NCBI RefSeq assembly: GCF_004359985.1
Contig: NZ_SMRO01000003.1
Span: forward strand, 914,206 to 978,205
Reading direction: 5' to 3'
Origin: Paraburkholderia flava
Lineage (GTDB): Bacteria; Pseudomonadota; Gammaproteobacteria; Burkholderiales; Burkholderiaceae
Length of the DNA stretch: 64,000 bases
In this document: piece by piece, positions 43,573-52,717 of the stretch
Position numbering within the stretch: the first letter of the stretch is position 1
Layout of the letters: the number at the start of each line of letters is the position of its first letter
Notes under the pieces: generated by a model
Told to the model about the DNA's origin: nothing
The model's database searches: none
What the model saw: the letters and a program-made list of their open reading frames with translations, nothing else
Program-made: the position numbers and the translations under genes

Positions 43573-44894
43573 GGCCGCTCATGTGGCGCTGGCCGCGCTC
43601 GCTGTTTGCGCGGCTCACGTTGATACTTTGCGTCGGTCTCGCGCTTGCGCAAGGGCTGTCGTTCTGGCTCACGATGACCGAGCGCGATCAGGCGACGACC
43701 AACATGATGATGGGCTACATCGAACGCGAGGTCGCGAGTTCGGTCGCGCTGCTCGATCATCTGCCGGCCGCGCAGCGCGCCGCGTGGTTGCCGAGACTTG
43801 AGCGGCGCAGCTACCAGTTCGTGCTCGGGCCCGGCGTCACCGGTACGCCGCCGGGCGCGCGATTGTCCGCACGAGTCGAGCGCTCGATCTCCGACGGCAT
43901 CGGTGCCGAGTACCCGATGACCGCGAACGAAGTGCCCGGCGACACCGAACACTTCCAGGTGCATCTGCGTCTCACCGACGGCTCGCCGCTCACGATCGAC
44001 ATCCATCCGATGTCGTCGGTGCCGCTGTCGCCCTGGCTGTTGCTGGTGCTCGTGCTGCAGCTCGCGGTGCTGGCCGCGTGCTGCTGGATCGCGGTGCGCC
44101 TCGCGACGCGTCCGCTGCACGAACTCGCGGAGGCCGCCGATACGCTCGGCCCCGATCTGAAGGCAGCACGACTGCGCGAAGATGGTCCGTCGGAAGTCGC
44201 GCGTGCCGCGCGTGCATTCAACGCGATGCAGGACCGCATCGCAATGTATCTCGCCGAACGCGTGCAGATTCTCGCGGCGATTTCGCACGACCTGCAGACG
44301 CCGATCACGCGGATGCGTTTGCGCGTCGACGTGATGGACGACGACGTACAGGGCACGAAGCTGCGCCAGGATCTGCAGGAAATGGAAACCCTCGTGAAGG
44401 AGGGCGTGACCTACGCGCGTACGCTGCACGGTACCGTCGAGGCGCCGTGCCGGATCGATCTCGATGCGCTGCTCGATAGCCTCGTCTACGACTACACGGA
44501 CGCAGGCAACACGGTCACGTACGAGAACCCGCAGCCGGTCGCGGTGGTGACGCGTCCGCAGGCGTTGCGGCGGATTGTCGTGAATCTCGTCGACAACGCG
44601 CTGAAGTTCGGTGGGGCCGCGTCGCTTGAAGTATCCGGTGCGCCGAAGGGGCCGGTGACGATCGCCGTGCTCGATCGCGGCCCCGGCATTCCGGCCGAGC
44701 AGCTCGACGCGGTGTTCGAACCGTTCTACCGGATCGAGTCGTCGCGTAACCGGCAGACGGGCGGCACCGGTCTCGGTCTCGCGATCGCGCGGCAGCTCGC
44801 GCAGGCGCTCGATGCGACGTTGTCGCTACACAATCGCGACGGCGGCGGGCTTGAGGCGCGGCTCACGTTGAAGGCGGTGCGCGAGGGCAGCTAA
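43569..44894 (+). CDS. Sensor histidine kinase (EnvZ-like)
   Basis: This 441-residue membrane kinase has TM1 (~15-35), a ~120-residue periplasmic sensor (ERDQATTNMMMGYIEREV ... MSSVPLS), TM2 (~155-180), HAMP (~180-232), a HisKA domain with His240 (ILAAISHDLQTPITRMRL) and a HATPase_c domain with NLVDNALKFG, DRGPGIP and GGTGLGLAIARQ. It is the cognate partner of the overlapping response regulator. The short periplasmic loop resembles EnvZ-type osmo/pH sensors; the stimulus is unknown. Confidence 0.95.
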   Translation: MRPLMWRWPRSLFARLTLILCVGLALAQGLSFWLTMTERDQATTNMMMGYIEREVASSVALLDHLPAAQRAAWLPRLERRSYQFVLGPGVTGTPPGARLSARVERSISDGIGAEYPMTANEVPGDTEHFQVHLRLTDGSPLTIDIHPMSSVPLSPWLLLVLVLQLAVLAACCWIAVRLATRPLHELAEAADTLGPDLKAARLREDGPSEVARAARAFNAMQDRIAMYLAERVQILAAISHDLQTPITRMRLRVDVMDDDVQGTKLRQDLQEMETLVKEGVTYARTLHGTVEAPCRIDLDALLDSLVYDYTDAGNTVTYENPQPVAVVTRPQALRRIVVNLVDNALKFGGAASLEVSGAPKGPVTIAVLDRGPGIPAEQLDAVFEPFYRIESSRNRQTGGTGLGLAIARQLAQALDATLSLHNRDGGGLEARLTLKAVREGS

Positions 44895-44921
44895 GCTAGC
44901 GATGCCTTCGCGCACACCACG

Positions 44922-46163
44922 CTACAAAAACCGTTCGACGCGAAACGGCGTCGGATCGACGAACGTGTCCTCGCCGGTCATCATCTCCGCGATCATGCGC
45001 CCGGTGACCGGGCCCAGCGTCAACCCGTGGTGCGCGTGGCCGAACGCGAACCACAGATCCTTATGCCGCTTCGCCGGCCCGATGATCGGCATCATGTCCG
45101 GCGTGCACGGACGGCTGCCCATCCACGGCTCGTCGTCGACGCGCGCGCCGAGCGGAAAAAGTTCGCGCGCGACCGGTTCGACGGCGGCAAGCTGCAGCGG
45201 CGTTTTAGGCGCATCCCGATGCGCGAATTCGGCGCCGGTGGTGAGCCGGATGCCGCGTGTCATCGGTGCGAGCAGATAACCGATCTCGGCATCGAGCACC
45301 GGATGATTCAGCCGCGCGTCGCCGACGGTCGCATAGTGCATGTGATACCCGCGCTTGACCGCGAGCGGTAGCCGGTAACCGAGCTTCGTCGAGATCACGT
45401 TGGACCACGGCCCCATCGCGACCACGACGGAGCCTGCCTCGATCGGACCTCGCTCCGTGTTCACCTTCCAGCCGGGTTCGAGCGTCGCCGCATCGCCGAT
45501 CAGAAACTGTCCGCCGAGCTGCTCGAAAAGACGCGCATACGCGGACACAAGTGCGTTCGGATCGCTGACCGAATCGGCGGCAGTGAAGTGCAGGGCTCCG
45601 GCTAACGATCCGCGAAGCGCCGGCTCGACCTGCTGCAATTGCGCGGCGTCGAGCGCCTTGAACGCGACGCCGAATTCGCGGTTCCAGCGCTCCGCCGCGC
45701 GCGTCTCTTTGTCGCGCTTCGCGGTGCTGCGGAACGCCTTGATCCAGCCCTGCTGACGGATCAACGCGCTCGCGCCGGCGGCGTCCGCCAGCGCGCGATG
45801 TTCGGTGACGCAGTGCTCGATCAGCGTCGCATACGAGCGCGCGATCGCGGCATGACGGGCCGGCTGCGAGTTGCGCCAGTAGCGATAGAGAAACGGCGCG
45901 AACGCGAGCATCGCGCTCGGGTCGTAGCGCACGTCGGTCGAGCGGTTGCGTGCGTAGCGCAGCAGCGTGCCGAGCTCGCGCGGAAACGCGTACGGATAGA
46001 CACCTTCGCGCTGGATCAGTCCGGCGTTACCGAACGACGTCTCGTTACCCGGCTGCTTGCGGTCGACGAGCGCGACCGATCGGCCGCGCTGCTGCAGATG
46101 CACGGCGATCGACACACCCACCACGCCGCCGCCGAGCACGACGGTATCGAATCTGTTTGCCAC
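44922..46163 (-). CDS. DadA-like FAD-dependent D-amino-acid dehydrogenase
   Basis: This 413-residue flavoprotein opens with the FAD motif FDTVVLGGGVVGVSIAVHLQ, followed by VALVDRKQPGNETSFGNAGL, the DadA-type GNA[GN] motif. The C-terminal part holds WMGSRPCTPDMMPIIGPA and FGHAHHGLTLGPVTGR, typical of DAO/DadA enzymes that oxidatively deaminate D-amino acids into the electron-transport chain. The GTG start at 46163 has GGAGG 9 nt upstream, better than the first in-frame start at 46205. It lies 19 nt after the amidase gene in the same operon, so the substrate may be released by the amidase. Confidence 0.88.
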   Translation of the reverse strand: MANRFDTVVLGGGVVGVSIAVHLQQRGRSVALVDRKQPGNETSFGNAGLIQREGVYPYAFPRELGTLLRYARNRSTDVRYDPSAMLAFAPFLYRYWRNSQPARHAAIARSYATLIEHCVTEHRALADAAGASALIRQQGWIKAFRSTAKRDKETRAAERWNREFGVAFKALDAAQLQQVEPALRGSLAGALHFTAADSVSDPNALVSAYARLFEQLGGQFLIGDAATLEPGWKVNTERGPIEAGSVVVAMGPWSNVISTKLGYRLPLAVKRGYHMHYATVGDARLNHPVLDAEIGYLLAPMTRGIRLTTGAEFAHRDAPKTPLQLAAVEPVARELFPLGARVDDEPWMGSRPCTPDMMPIIGPAKRHKDLWFAFGHAHHGLTLGPVTGRMIAEMMTGEDTFVDPTPFRVERFL

Positions 46164-46182
46164 GATTGCCTGCCTCCGGGAG

Positions 46183-47709
46183 TTAAACCGCCGACGTACC
46201 GGCATTGCTTTCGCCGGTCGAGTCGAGGATGGGAGGCGCAGTGACGATCGATTTGAGCGACGGCGTCGGCTGCGTGAGCTTCGTCACATCGGGACGCGGG
46301 CGGCGCAGTGCGGGCACTGCATCGAAGGCCTGTTCGAACGCATGCGCGACGGCGAGCGTTTTGCGGTCGCCGTGAAACGGACCGACGATCTGCAAACCGA
46401 ATGGCATGCCCGCGTGATCGACGCCGCACGGCAGCGACAGCGCAGGGTGAGTCGTCAGCGTGACGACGTACGTCAGCGCGAGCCAGCGGTAGTAGTTTTC
46501 CTGCGCACGTCCGTTGATCTGCGCTGCGTACAGTTCCTGCCACGGGAATGGCGAGACCGGTGTGGTCGGCGAGAGGATCACGTCGTAGCGTTCGAACGCG
46601 GCTTGAAAGCGCCGGAAAATGCGTGTCTGTTCCGTCTGTGCCCACGCGCTGTCCGCGAGCGACATCTTCGCACCCATCTCGTAGTTCGAGCGCGTGTTGG
46701 GACCGAGCGCGTTCGGGTCGCGTGCATACGCATCGCGCAGTCCGGCGACGAAACTCTCCGCGCGAATCACGTCGAAGCAGCGGTGCACATCGCCGAGATC
46801 GAACGTCACCGGCTCGCACGTGTGGACCAGCGGCGCGATTGCGGCGATGCGCGAACGGAACGTCGCGCGGATATCGTCGTCGACGTCGCAGCTGTCGAAG
46901 TCCTCGGTGTAGCCCACGCGCAGCGACGACAGATCCAGCGGCGCGGGCATCGCAAACGAAAGCGGATCGACTTCGTAGCTGAGCGGATCGGTGGTCGAGA
47001 GGCCGGCGGTCGCGGCCAGTTGCAGCGTGGTTTCGGCGACGGTGCGGCCCATCGGACCGACGACCGAGATCGGTGTCCAGCCGAGTAGCCGCCGCGAATT
47101 GGGCACCAGCCCCGCCGACGGCCGGAAGCCGACCACGCCGCAGATCGACGCCGGAATGCGCAGCGACCCGCCCGTGTCCGAGCCGGTGCAGACCGGCAGC
47201 ATGTCGCACGCGAGCGCGACGGCGGAGCCACCTGATGAACCGCCTGCGTTCAGTTCCGGATTGAACGGATTGCCGGTCGCGCCCCACACAGGGTTGCGCG
47301 TGTTGGCGCCCGCGCCGAGTTCGGGCACGTTGGTCTTCGCGACGAGGATCGCGCCGGCCGCGCGCAGGCGTTCGACCAGCAACGCGTCGTGCGAAGGCAC
47401 ATTGCCGCGCGACATCGGCGAGCCGTAGGTGGTGAGCAGACCGGCAGTGTCCTCGAGGTCTTTGACGCCCAGCGGCAGGCCGTGCAGCAGGCCGAGCGGC
47501 TCGCCGTTCAATACGGCGCGCTCTGCGGCCTTCGCGGTGCTGCGCGCGGCGTCGAAACAGGTGGCGGTGATCGCGTTCACGGCGGGGTTGATCGCTTCGA
47601 TGCGCGCGATGCACGCATCGAGCAGTTCTACCGGTGAGATGTCCTTCGCGCCGATCATCCGGCGCAAATCGACGGCGCTGTGGCCGGGCAGATCAGCGGA
47701 TTCATTCAT
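46183..47709 (-). CDS. Amidase (amidase signature family)
   Basis: This 508-residue enzyme has the Ser-cisSer-Lys triad context: PLGVKDLEDTAG (catalytic Lys), AGGSSGGSAVALA (Gly/Ser-rich signature, cis-Ser) and TGSDTGGSLRIPASICG (nucleophilic Ser). It hydrolyses an amide to acid plus ammonia; the substrate is not evident. ATG 47709 is preferred over a TTG at 47730, with AGGAG 11 nt upstream. It is transcribed with the downstream DadA-like gene. Confidence 0.93.
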   Translation of the reverse strand: MNESADLPGHSAVDLRRMIGAKDISPVELLDACIARIEAINPAVNAITATCFDAARSTAKAAERAVLNGEPLGLLHGLPLGVKDLEDTAGLLTTYGSPMSRGNVPSHDALLVERLRAAGAILVAKTNVPELGAGANTRNPVWGATGNPFNPELNAGGSSGGSAVALACDMLPVCTGSDTGGSLRIPASICGVVGFRPSAGLVPNSRRLLGWTPISVVGPMGRTVAETTLQLAATAGLSTTDPLSYEVDPLSFAMPAPLDLSSLRVGYTEDFDSCDVDDDIRATFRSRIAAIAPLVHTCEPVTFDLGDVHRCFDVIRAESFVAGLRDAYARDPNALGPNTRSNYEMGAKMSLADSAWAQTEQTRIFRRFQAAFERYDVILSPTTPVSPFPWQELYAAQINGRAQENYYRWLALTYVVTLTTHPALSLPCGVDHAGMPFGLQIVGPFHGDRKTLAVAHAFEQAFDAVPALRRPRPDVTKLTQPTPSLKSIVTAPPILDSTGESNAGTSAV

Positions 47710-47733
47710 GACGGGATGTTCTCCTGGCAAGGT

Positions 47734-47880
47734 TCAATCGAGTGCTTCGCCGGTCCGGTCGCGCAGCCAGATCGTCGGCACGGGGTGCCTGGCGACGAGG
47801 ATCGCGAGAAACGCGGAGACAACGCACAGCGTCAGCATCGAAGGATAACGGCTTGGTAGCACGAATGCCCAGAAACGGGA
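47734..47880 (-). pseudogene. Possible C-terminal remnant of a membrane transporter
   Basis: Just upstream of the amidase on the same strand, the last ~46 codons of an open frame encode a transmembrane-like segment and tail: YPSMLTLCVVSAFLAILVAR then PTIWLRDRTGEALD, ending in a proper stop at 47734. Upstream, the same frame becomes unlike a membrane protein. This looks like the 3' end of a deleted permease gene, possibly the uptake system for the amidase substrate. Confidence 0.35.
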
Positions 47881-48132
47881 CGATCCGCAAGGTGGCCGGC
47901 GTGTCACGCGTGACGGGCGAGCCCTCGCACTGTGCGTTGCCCGTAAAACAACGATATGTGAACTTTGTTGCTCTTGCTCGCTGGCGTCCGTGGAGACACC
48001 ATGGACACACTTCGACGAACCGCAGCACACGATCCACGCTGTACCGTCGATCCATCGAGTCCAGCAGCAATCATTTAAACGGGACCGCGGCACACGCCAG
48101 AGGCGTTAACCGCGATCGACAGGAGAGTTCGC
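47881..48132 (+). other. Intergenic region before the Tat alpha/beta hydrolase
   Basis: With the remnant above it forms the ~420-bp gap between the divergent amidase and hydrolase genes. ACAGGAGAG (48119-48127) is a strong ribosome site for ATG 48133. I saw no clear promoter elements or other genes. Confidence 0.4.
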
Positions 48133-49173
48133 ATGTCTGACCAGATCAACGCTCGTCGCCGTCACTTCCTCGGAACCGCTTCGGTCGGAATCGGCGCATT
48201 GGGGCTGGGCCTCGCGGGTCTCGCGCATGCGCAGTCGGCATCGGGTTCGCACGGCGTATCGAGTGCGTCGAACGCTTCGTTCGGCGATCTGCGACAGATC
48301 AATGCCGGCACGCTGAGCATCGGCTACGCGGAAGCGGGGCCCGCCAACGGTCCCGTCGCGATCCTGCTGCACGGCTGGCCGTACGACATCTACAGCTTCG
48401 TCGACGTCGCGCCGCTGCTCGCGGCCCAAGGCTATCGCGTGATCGTGCCGTATCTGCGCGGCTACGGCACGACGCGTTTTCTCTCCGCCGATACGATGCG
48501 CAACGCGCAGCAAGCGGTCGTCGCCGTCGACATCATCGCGCTGATGGATGCGTTGAAAATCGACAAGGCGGTGATCGCCGGTTACGACTGGGGCGCGCGC
48601 ACTGCGGACATCATCGCCGCGCTGTGGCCCGAACGCTGCAAGGCGCTGGTGTCGGTGAGCGGTTATCTGATCGGCAGCCCGGAGGCGAACCACGCACCGC
48701 TGCCGCCGAAAGCGGAATTCGCGTGGTGGTACCAGTTCTACTTCGCAACCGAGCGCGGCCGTCTCGGCTACGAAGCCAATCGACACGACTTCGCGAAACT
48801 GATCTGGCAGACTGCATCGCCGAAATGGAACTTCGACGACGCGACATTCGACCGCTCCGCGAAAGCCTTCGACAACCCGGACCACGTCGCGATCACGATT
48901 CACAACTATCGCTGGCGGCTCGGTCTCGCGCAGGGCGAGTCGCAATACGACGCGCTCGAAAAGCGCCTCGCGGCAGGGCCGACCATCGGCGTCCCGACGA
49001 TCACGATGGAAGGCGATGCGAACGGCGCGCCGCATCCGGACCCTGCGTCATACGCGAAGAAATTCACCGGCCGTTACGCGCATCGGACGATTACCGGTGG
49101 CATCGGTCACAACCTGCCGCAGGAAGCGCCGAAGGCGTTCGCCGATGCGGTGCTCGACGTCGCGCGGTTCTGA
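48133..49173 (+). CDS. Tat-exported alpha/beta hydrolase (epoxide hydrolase/dehalogenase-like)
   Basis: This 346-residue protein has a twin-arginine signal, NARRRHFLGTASVGIGALGL, cleaved near AHAQ. The alpha/beta-hydrolase core shows an oxyanion motif LLHGWPYDIYS, VIVPYLRGYG, and a nucleophile elbow AGYDWGARTAD with Asp rather than Ser, as in epoxide hydrolases and haloalkane dehalogenases. The C-terminal acid/His part includes TITGGIGHNLPQEAP. It acts in the periplasm on an unknown substrate. The LysR gene follows on the same strand. Confidence 0.88.
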   Translation: MSDQINARRRHFLGTASVGIGALGLGLAGLAHAQSASGSHGVSSASNASFGDLRQINAGTLSIGYAEAGPANGPVAILLHGWPYDIYSFVDVAPLLAAQGYRVIVPYLRGYGTTRFLSADTMRNAQQAVVAVDIIALMDALKIDKAVIAGYDWGARTADIIAALWPERCKALVSVSGYLIGSPEANHAPLPPKAEFAWWYQFYFATERGRLGYEANRHDFAKLIWQTASPKWNFDDATFDRSAKAFDNPDHVAITIHNYRWRLGLAQGESQYDALEKRLAAGPTIGVPTITMEGDANGAPHPDPASYAKKFTGRYAHRTITGGIGHNLPQEAPKAFADAVLDVARF

Positions 49174-49272
49174 TCGACGACGCGGTGAAGGATGTACCAT
49201 GACTGCTTTTCGGGCACCGCCCGAAGAGCAGTAAAGACATCCTCCACCCAAGCGGAAACCGGAACCGTCGAG

Positions 49273-50172
49273 ATGAATCTGCGGGCGCTGCAATGCTTCG
49301 TGATCCTTGCCGAAGAGCTGAACTTCAGCCGCGCGGCCGAGCGCCTGCACATCGCGCAGCCGGCGCTGAGTCAGCAGATCCGTCTGCTCGAAGAACGACT
49401 CGGCACGCAACTGGTCGATCGCGCACGACGGCCGCTGCGCCTCACCGAAGCGGGTCACTATCTGTGTACCGAAGCACGGCAGATTCTCGGTTCATGGGAA
49501 CAGGCGAGCATCGCCGCGCAGGAGATCGGCATCGGCCGGCGCGGCTGGCTCAGCATCGGCTTCACGCGTTCGGCGATGTACAGCATTTTGCCGCCCGCGT
49601 TGAAGGCGTTTCATCACGCGTATCCGCAGGTCGAACTGAAGCTCTTCGAAATGCTCACCGAAGAGCAGACCGACGCGCTACGCGACATGCACATTCACGT
49701 CGGCATCGGCCGCCAACCGCTCGCGATTCCAGGCTGCACGTCGATCCCGCTGCTGCGCGAGCGCGTGATGGTTGCGCTCGAACCGGGCCACCCGCTCGCG
49801 TCGCGCAAAAAAATCCGCATCGTCGAACTCGCCGATACGCCGTTGATCCTTTATCCGAAGCATCAGAACGCGCAGTTCAAGCGCTCGGTGCAGTCGCTGT
49901 ATCGCGACGCTGGCGTGACGCCTGTCGTCGCGCATCAGGCCTATGAAATCCAGACCGCGATCGCGCTGGTCGCAGCGGGGCTCGGCGTGACGCTGATCGG
50001 CGAATCGGTCGCGCGACATGGGCGCACCGACGTCGTGTTTCGCCATCTCACCGGCCCCGGTTCGTCGTACCGCTCGACACTGGCCGCGACCTTCCGCACC
50101 GACGATCAATCGCCGCATCTGCGCGCCTTTCTCGGCTGTCTGCCCGCGCCGCTCGCGGACGGCACACTATAA
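49273..50172 (+). CDS. LysR family transcriptional regulator
   Basis: This 299-residue protein begins MNLRALQCFVILAEELNFSR with the LysR winged HTH (AAERLHIAQPALSQQIRLLE, ~18-60) and a LysR substrate-binding domain (~90-290) with GWLSIGFTRSAMYSILPP and AYEIQTAIALVAAGLGVTLI. ATG 49273 is used; the frame is open from 49192. Downstream genes encode an MFS carrier and two 4,5-cleavage enzymes, so this is probably their activator, similar to GalR of gallate clusters. Confidence 0.92.
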   Translation: MNLRALQCFVILAEELNFSRAAERLHIAQPALSQQIRLLEERLGTQLVDRARRPLRLTEAGHYLCTEARQILGSWEQASIAAQEIGIGRRGWLSIGFTRSAMYSILPPALKAFHHAYPQVELKLFEMLTEEQTDALRDMHIHVGIGRQPLAIPGCTSIPLLRERVMVALEPGHPLASRKKIRIVELADTPLILYPKHQNAQFKRSVQSLYRDAGVTPVVAHQAYEIQTAIALVAAGLGVTLIGESVARHGRTDVVFRHLTGPGSSYRSTLAATFRTDDQSPHLRAFLGCLPAPLADGTL

Positions 50173-50318
50173 GAAAAATCCGATAGAAGAATAAGCAACT
50201 CGTCTTGGACGCGTCGCTCTGCCGTTCTTATTATTGATTGCTCTTTCCGGAGCGTACATACGATAAGAACGCCGCCCCGGTCACGGCCGCTGCGGCATGG
50301 GACAGGAGACAAGACAGC

Positions 50319-51638
50319 ATGACGTCCTTCGACGAAACAGCAACGATGCGAAAGGTCTACAAGCGGCTGATGCCGCTGCTTTTCGCGATGATGTTCTTCA
50401 ATTATCTCGACCGGATCAACATCGGTTTCGCCGCGCTGGACATGAATCATCAGCTCGGTTTCAGTCCTGCCGTGTTCGGCTTCGCGGGCAGCATCTTCTT
50501 CTTCGGCTACATGCTGCTCGAAGTGCCGAGCAACCTGCTGCTGCATCGAGTGGGCGCGCGTCGCTGGATCGCGCGCATCCTGCTGACGTGGGGCGCCGTC
50601 GCGGCGGCGACCGCGTTCGTGTTCAACGATTCGAGCTTCTACGTGCTGCGCTTTCTGCTCGGCGTGATGGAAGCGGGGTTTCTGCCGGGCGTCGCTGTCT
50701 ACCTGACGCAATGGTTTCCGGTGCGCTATCGCGCGCGGGCCGTCGGCGGCTACATCATCGCGGGGTCGTTTTCCGCTGTGCTGGGCGGACCGATCTCCAC
50801 TGTTGTGATGACCTACGCGAATGGCACGCTCGGTCTGCAGGGCTGGCAATGGATGTTCCTCCTCGAAGGCGTGCCCGCGATGCTGCTCGGCCTCGTCACG
50901 CTGCGCATCATGACCGAACGTCCCGCTGACGCGACCTGGCTCGCCGACGACGAAAAGCGCTGGCTCGAATCGACACTGTCGGCGGAGCGCGCGGCGCTCG
51001 GCGGCAACACGCATTACCCGCTGCTGCGCGTCGCGAGCGACATCCGCGTGTGGAGCCTCGCGTGCCTGTTCGGCTGCGCGCTGGTCGGCATCTACGGGCT
51101 GTTTCTGTGGCTGCCGCAGATCGTCAAGAGTCTCGGTCATCCGACGAACATCGAGGTCGGCTTTCTGTCCGCCGTGCCGCCGTTGCTCGGCGTGCTGGGC
51201 ACATTTCTGATCAGCCGCAGTTCCGACCGCACCGGCGACCGCAAGAAGCATCTCGCATTCGTGTACGGAATGAGTGCGCTCGCGATCGCGGGCAGTGCGT
51301 ACGCGCCGAATCCGCTGATCGCATATGTGCTGCTGTGCGTGACCGGTCTCTTCATCTACGCGGGCAATCCGCTGTTCTGGAGTCTCGCGTCGTCGTTCAG
51401 AACCGGTGCCGCGGGCGCCGCGACGATCGCATTGATCAACACGATCGCGCAGTTCGGCGGCCTCGTCGGACCGTGGAGCATCGGCCTCGTGCGCAACGCG
51501 ACGGGCAATTTCAAGCTCGCGTTGCTGACCATCGCGGCGTTTCTCGTGGTCGCGACGATCATCGCGCTCGTGATGCGCGTGACGCCGCGCGACGAAGAAG
51601 CTGCAGCGCTCACCGGCGATCCGGCCACGCATACCTGA
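50319..51638 (+). CDS. MFS transporter, anion:cation symporter (ACS) family
   Basis: This 439-residue, 12-TM carrier has FAMMFFNYLDRINIGFAAL, the ACS hallmark in TM1, MLLEVPSNLLLHRVGARRW, and FLLGVMEAGFLPGVAVYLTQ with W-F-P-x-x-x-R-A-R-A after it. ATG 50319 has AGGAG 10 nt upstream. ACS carriers take up aromatic and organic acids. Location before the hydratase and aldolase genes suggests uptake of gallate, protocatechuate or a related acid. Confidence 0.93.
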   Translation: MTSFDETATMRKVYKRLMPLLFAMMFFNYLDRINIGFAALDMNHQLGFSPAVFGFAGSIFFFGYMLLEVPSNLLLHRVGARRWIARILLTWGAVAAATAFVFNDSSFYVLRFLLGVMEAGFLPGVAVYLTQWFPVRYRARAVGGYIIAGSFSAVLGGPISTVVMTYANGTLGLQGWQWMFLLEGVPAMLLGLVTLRIMTERPADATWLADDEKRWLESTLSAERAALGGNTHYPLLRVASDIRVWSLACLFGCALVGIYGLFLWLPQIVKSLGHPTNIEVGFLSAVPPLLGVLGTFLISRSSDRTGDRKKHLAFVYGMSALAIAGSAYAPNPLIAYVLLCVTGLFIYAGNPLFWSLASSFRTGAAGAATIALINTIAQFGGLVGPWSIGLVRNATGNFKLALLTIAAFLVVATIIALVMRVTPRDEEAAALTGDPATHT

Positions 51639-51676
51639 ACGTATCTACGCATCCACGTAACCTCGGAACACCACAC

Positions 51677-52717
51677 ATGATCATCGACTGCCACGGTCAC
51701 TACACGACCTCACCGCCACAGCACGAAGCGTGGCGGACGAAGCAGATCGCCGCGCTGAAAGACGGCACTCCGGTTCCGCCGAGGCCCACGATCACCGACG
51801 ACGAAATCCGCGCGAGCATCGAAAACGGCCAGCTGCGCATCCAGCGCGAACGCGGCACTGATGTGACGATCTTCTCGCCACGCGCGGCGGGCATGGGTCA
51901 TCACCTCGCGGGTGCGCAGGCGAACGAACACTGGTCGGCCGAAAGCAACGACCTCGTGCATCGCGTGTGTGCGCTGTTTCCGCGCAACTTCGTCGGCGTG
52001 TGCCAGTTGCCGCAGGCGCCGGGCGTTGCACCGGACAACTGCATCGCGGAGCTGCGGCGTTGCGTGCAGGAACTGGGTTTTATCGGCTGCAACCTGAATC
52101 CGGATCCGTCCGGCGGACACTGGTCCGGGCCGCCGCTCACCGATCGCTCGTGGTATCCGCTGTACGAAGCGATGGTCGAACTCGATGTGCCCGCGATGAT
52201 CCACGTGTCGTCGTCGTGCAATCCGAACTTTCATGCGACGGGCGCGCACTACATCAACGGCGACACGTCGGCGTTTATGCAGTTGCTGACCGCCGATCTG
52301 TTCGCGGATTTCCCGACGCTGCGCTTCATCATTCCGCACGGCGGCGGCGCGGTGCCGTATCACTGGGGACGTTATCGCGGTCTCGCGCAGGACATGAAGC
52401 GGCCGCTGCTGCGCGACTATCTGCTGAAGAATGTGTTCTTCGATACCTGCGTCTATCACCAGCCGGGCGCCGAACTGCTCGCGAAGGTGATTCCGGTCGA
52501 GAACATTCTGTTCGCGTCCGAGACGATCGGCGCGGTGCAGGGCATTGATCCCGAAACGGGCCACTACTACGACGACACGCGCCGCTATATCGACGCGATC
52601 GAATGGCTGAGTGCCGACGATCGCCAGCGCATCTACGAAGACAACGCGCGCGCGGTGTACGCGCGGCTCACGCAGCAACTGGACCGGCAACGGTCCGCAG
52701 AAGGAGCGACGGCATGA
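51677..52717 (+). CDS. ligJ: 4-oxalomesaconate hydratase (LigJ/GalB-like amidohydrolase family)
   Basis: This enzyme adds water to 4-oxalomesaconate, giving 4-carboxy-4-hydroxy-2-oxoadipate in protocatechuate 4,5-cleavage and gallate pathways. The 346-residue protein begins MIIDCHGHYTT with the HxH metal motif and shows TVFSPRA-like TIFSPRAAGMGHH, NLNPDPSGGHWSGPPL, MIHVSSSCNPNFHATGAHY, FIIPHGGGAVPYHWGR and NILFASETIGAVQGIDPETG. These match what I know of LigJ closely along the whole length. ATG 51677 is the natural start, and the last bases overlap the aldolase ATG (ATGA). No ring-cleavage dioxygenase is encoded in the window. Confidence 0.9.
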   Translation: MIIDCHGHYTTSPPQHEAWRTKQIAALKDGTPVPPRPTITDDEIRASIENGQLRIQRERGTDVTIFSPRAAGMGHHLAGAQANEHWSAESNDLVHRVCALFPRNFVGVCQLPQAPGVAPDNCIAELRRCVQELGFIGCNLNPDPSGGHWSGPPLTDRSWYPLYEAMVELDVPAMIHVSSSCNPNFHATGAHYINGDTSAFMQLLTADLFADFPTLRFIIPHGGGAVPYHWGRYRGLAQDMKRPLLRDYLLKNVFFDTCVYHQPGAELLAKVIPVENILFASETIGAVQGIDPETGHYYDDTRRYIDAIEWLSADDRQRIYEDNARAVYARLTQQLDRQRSAEGATA

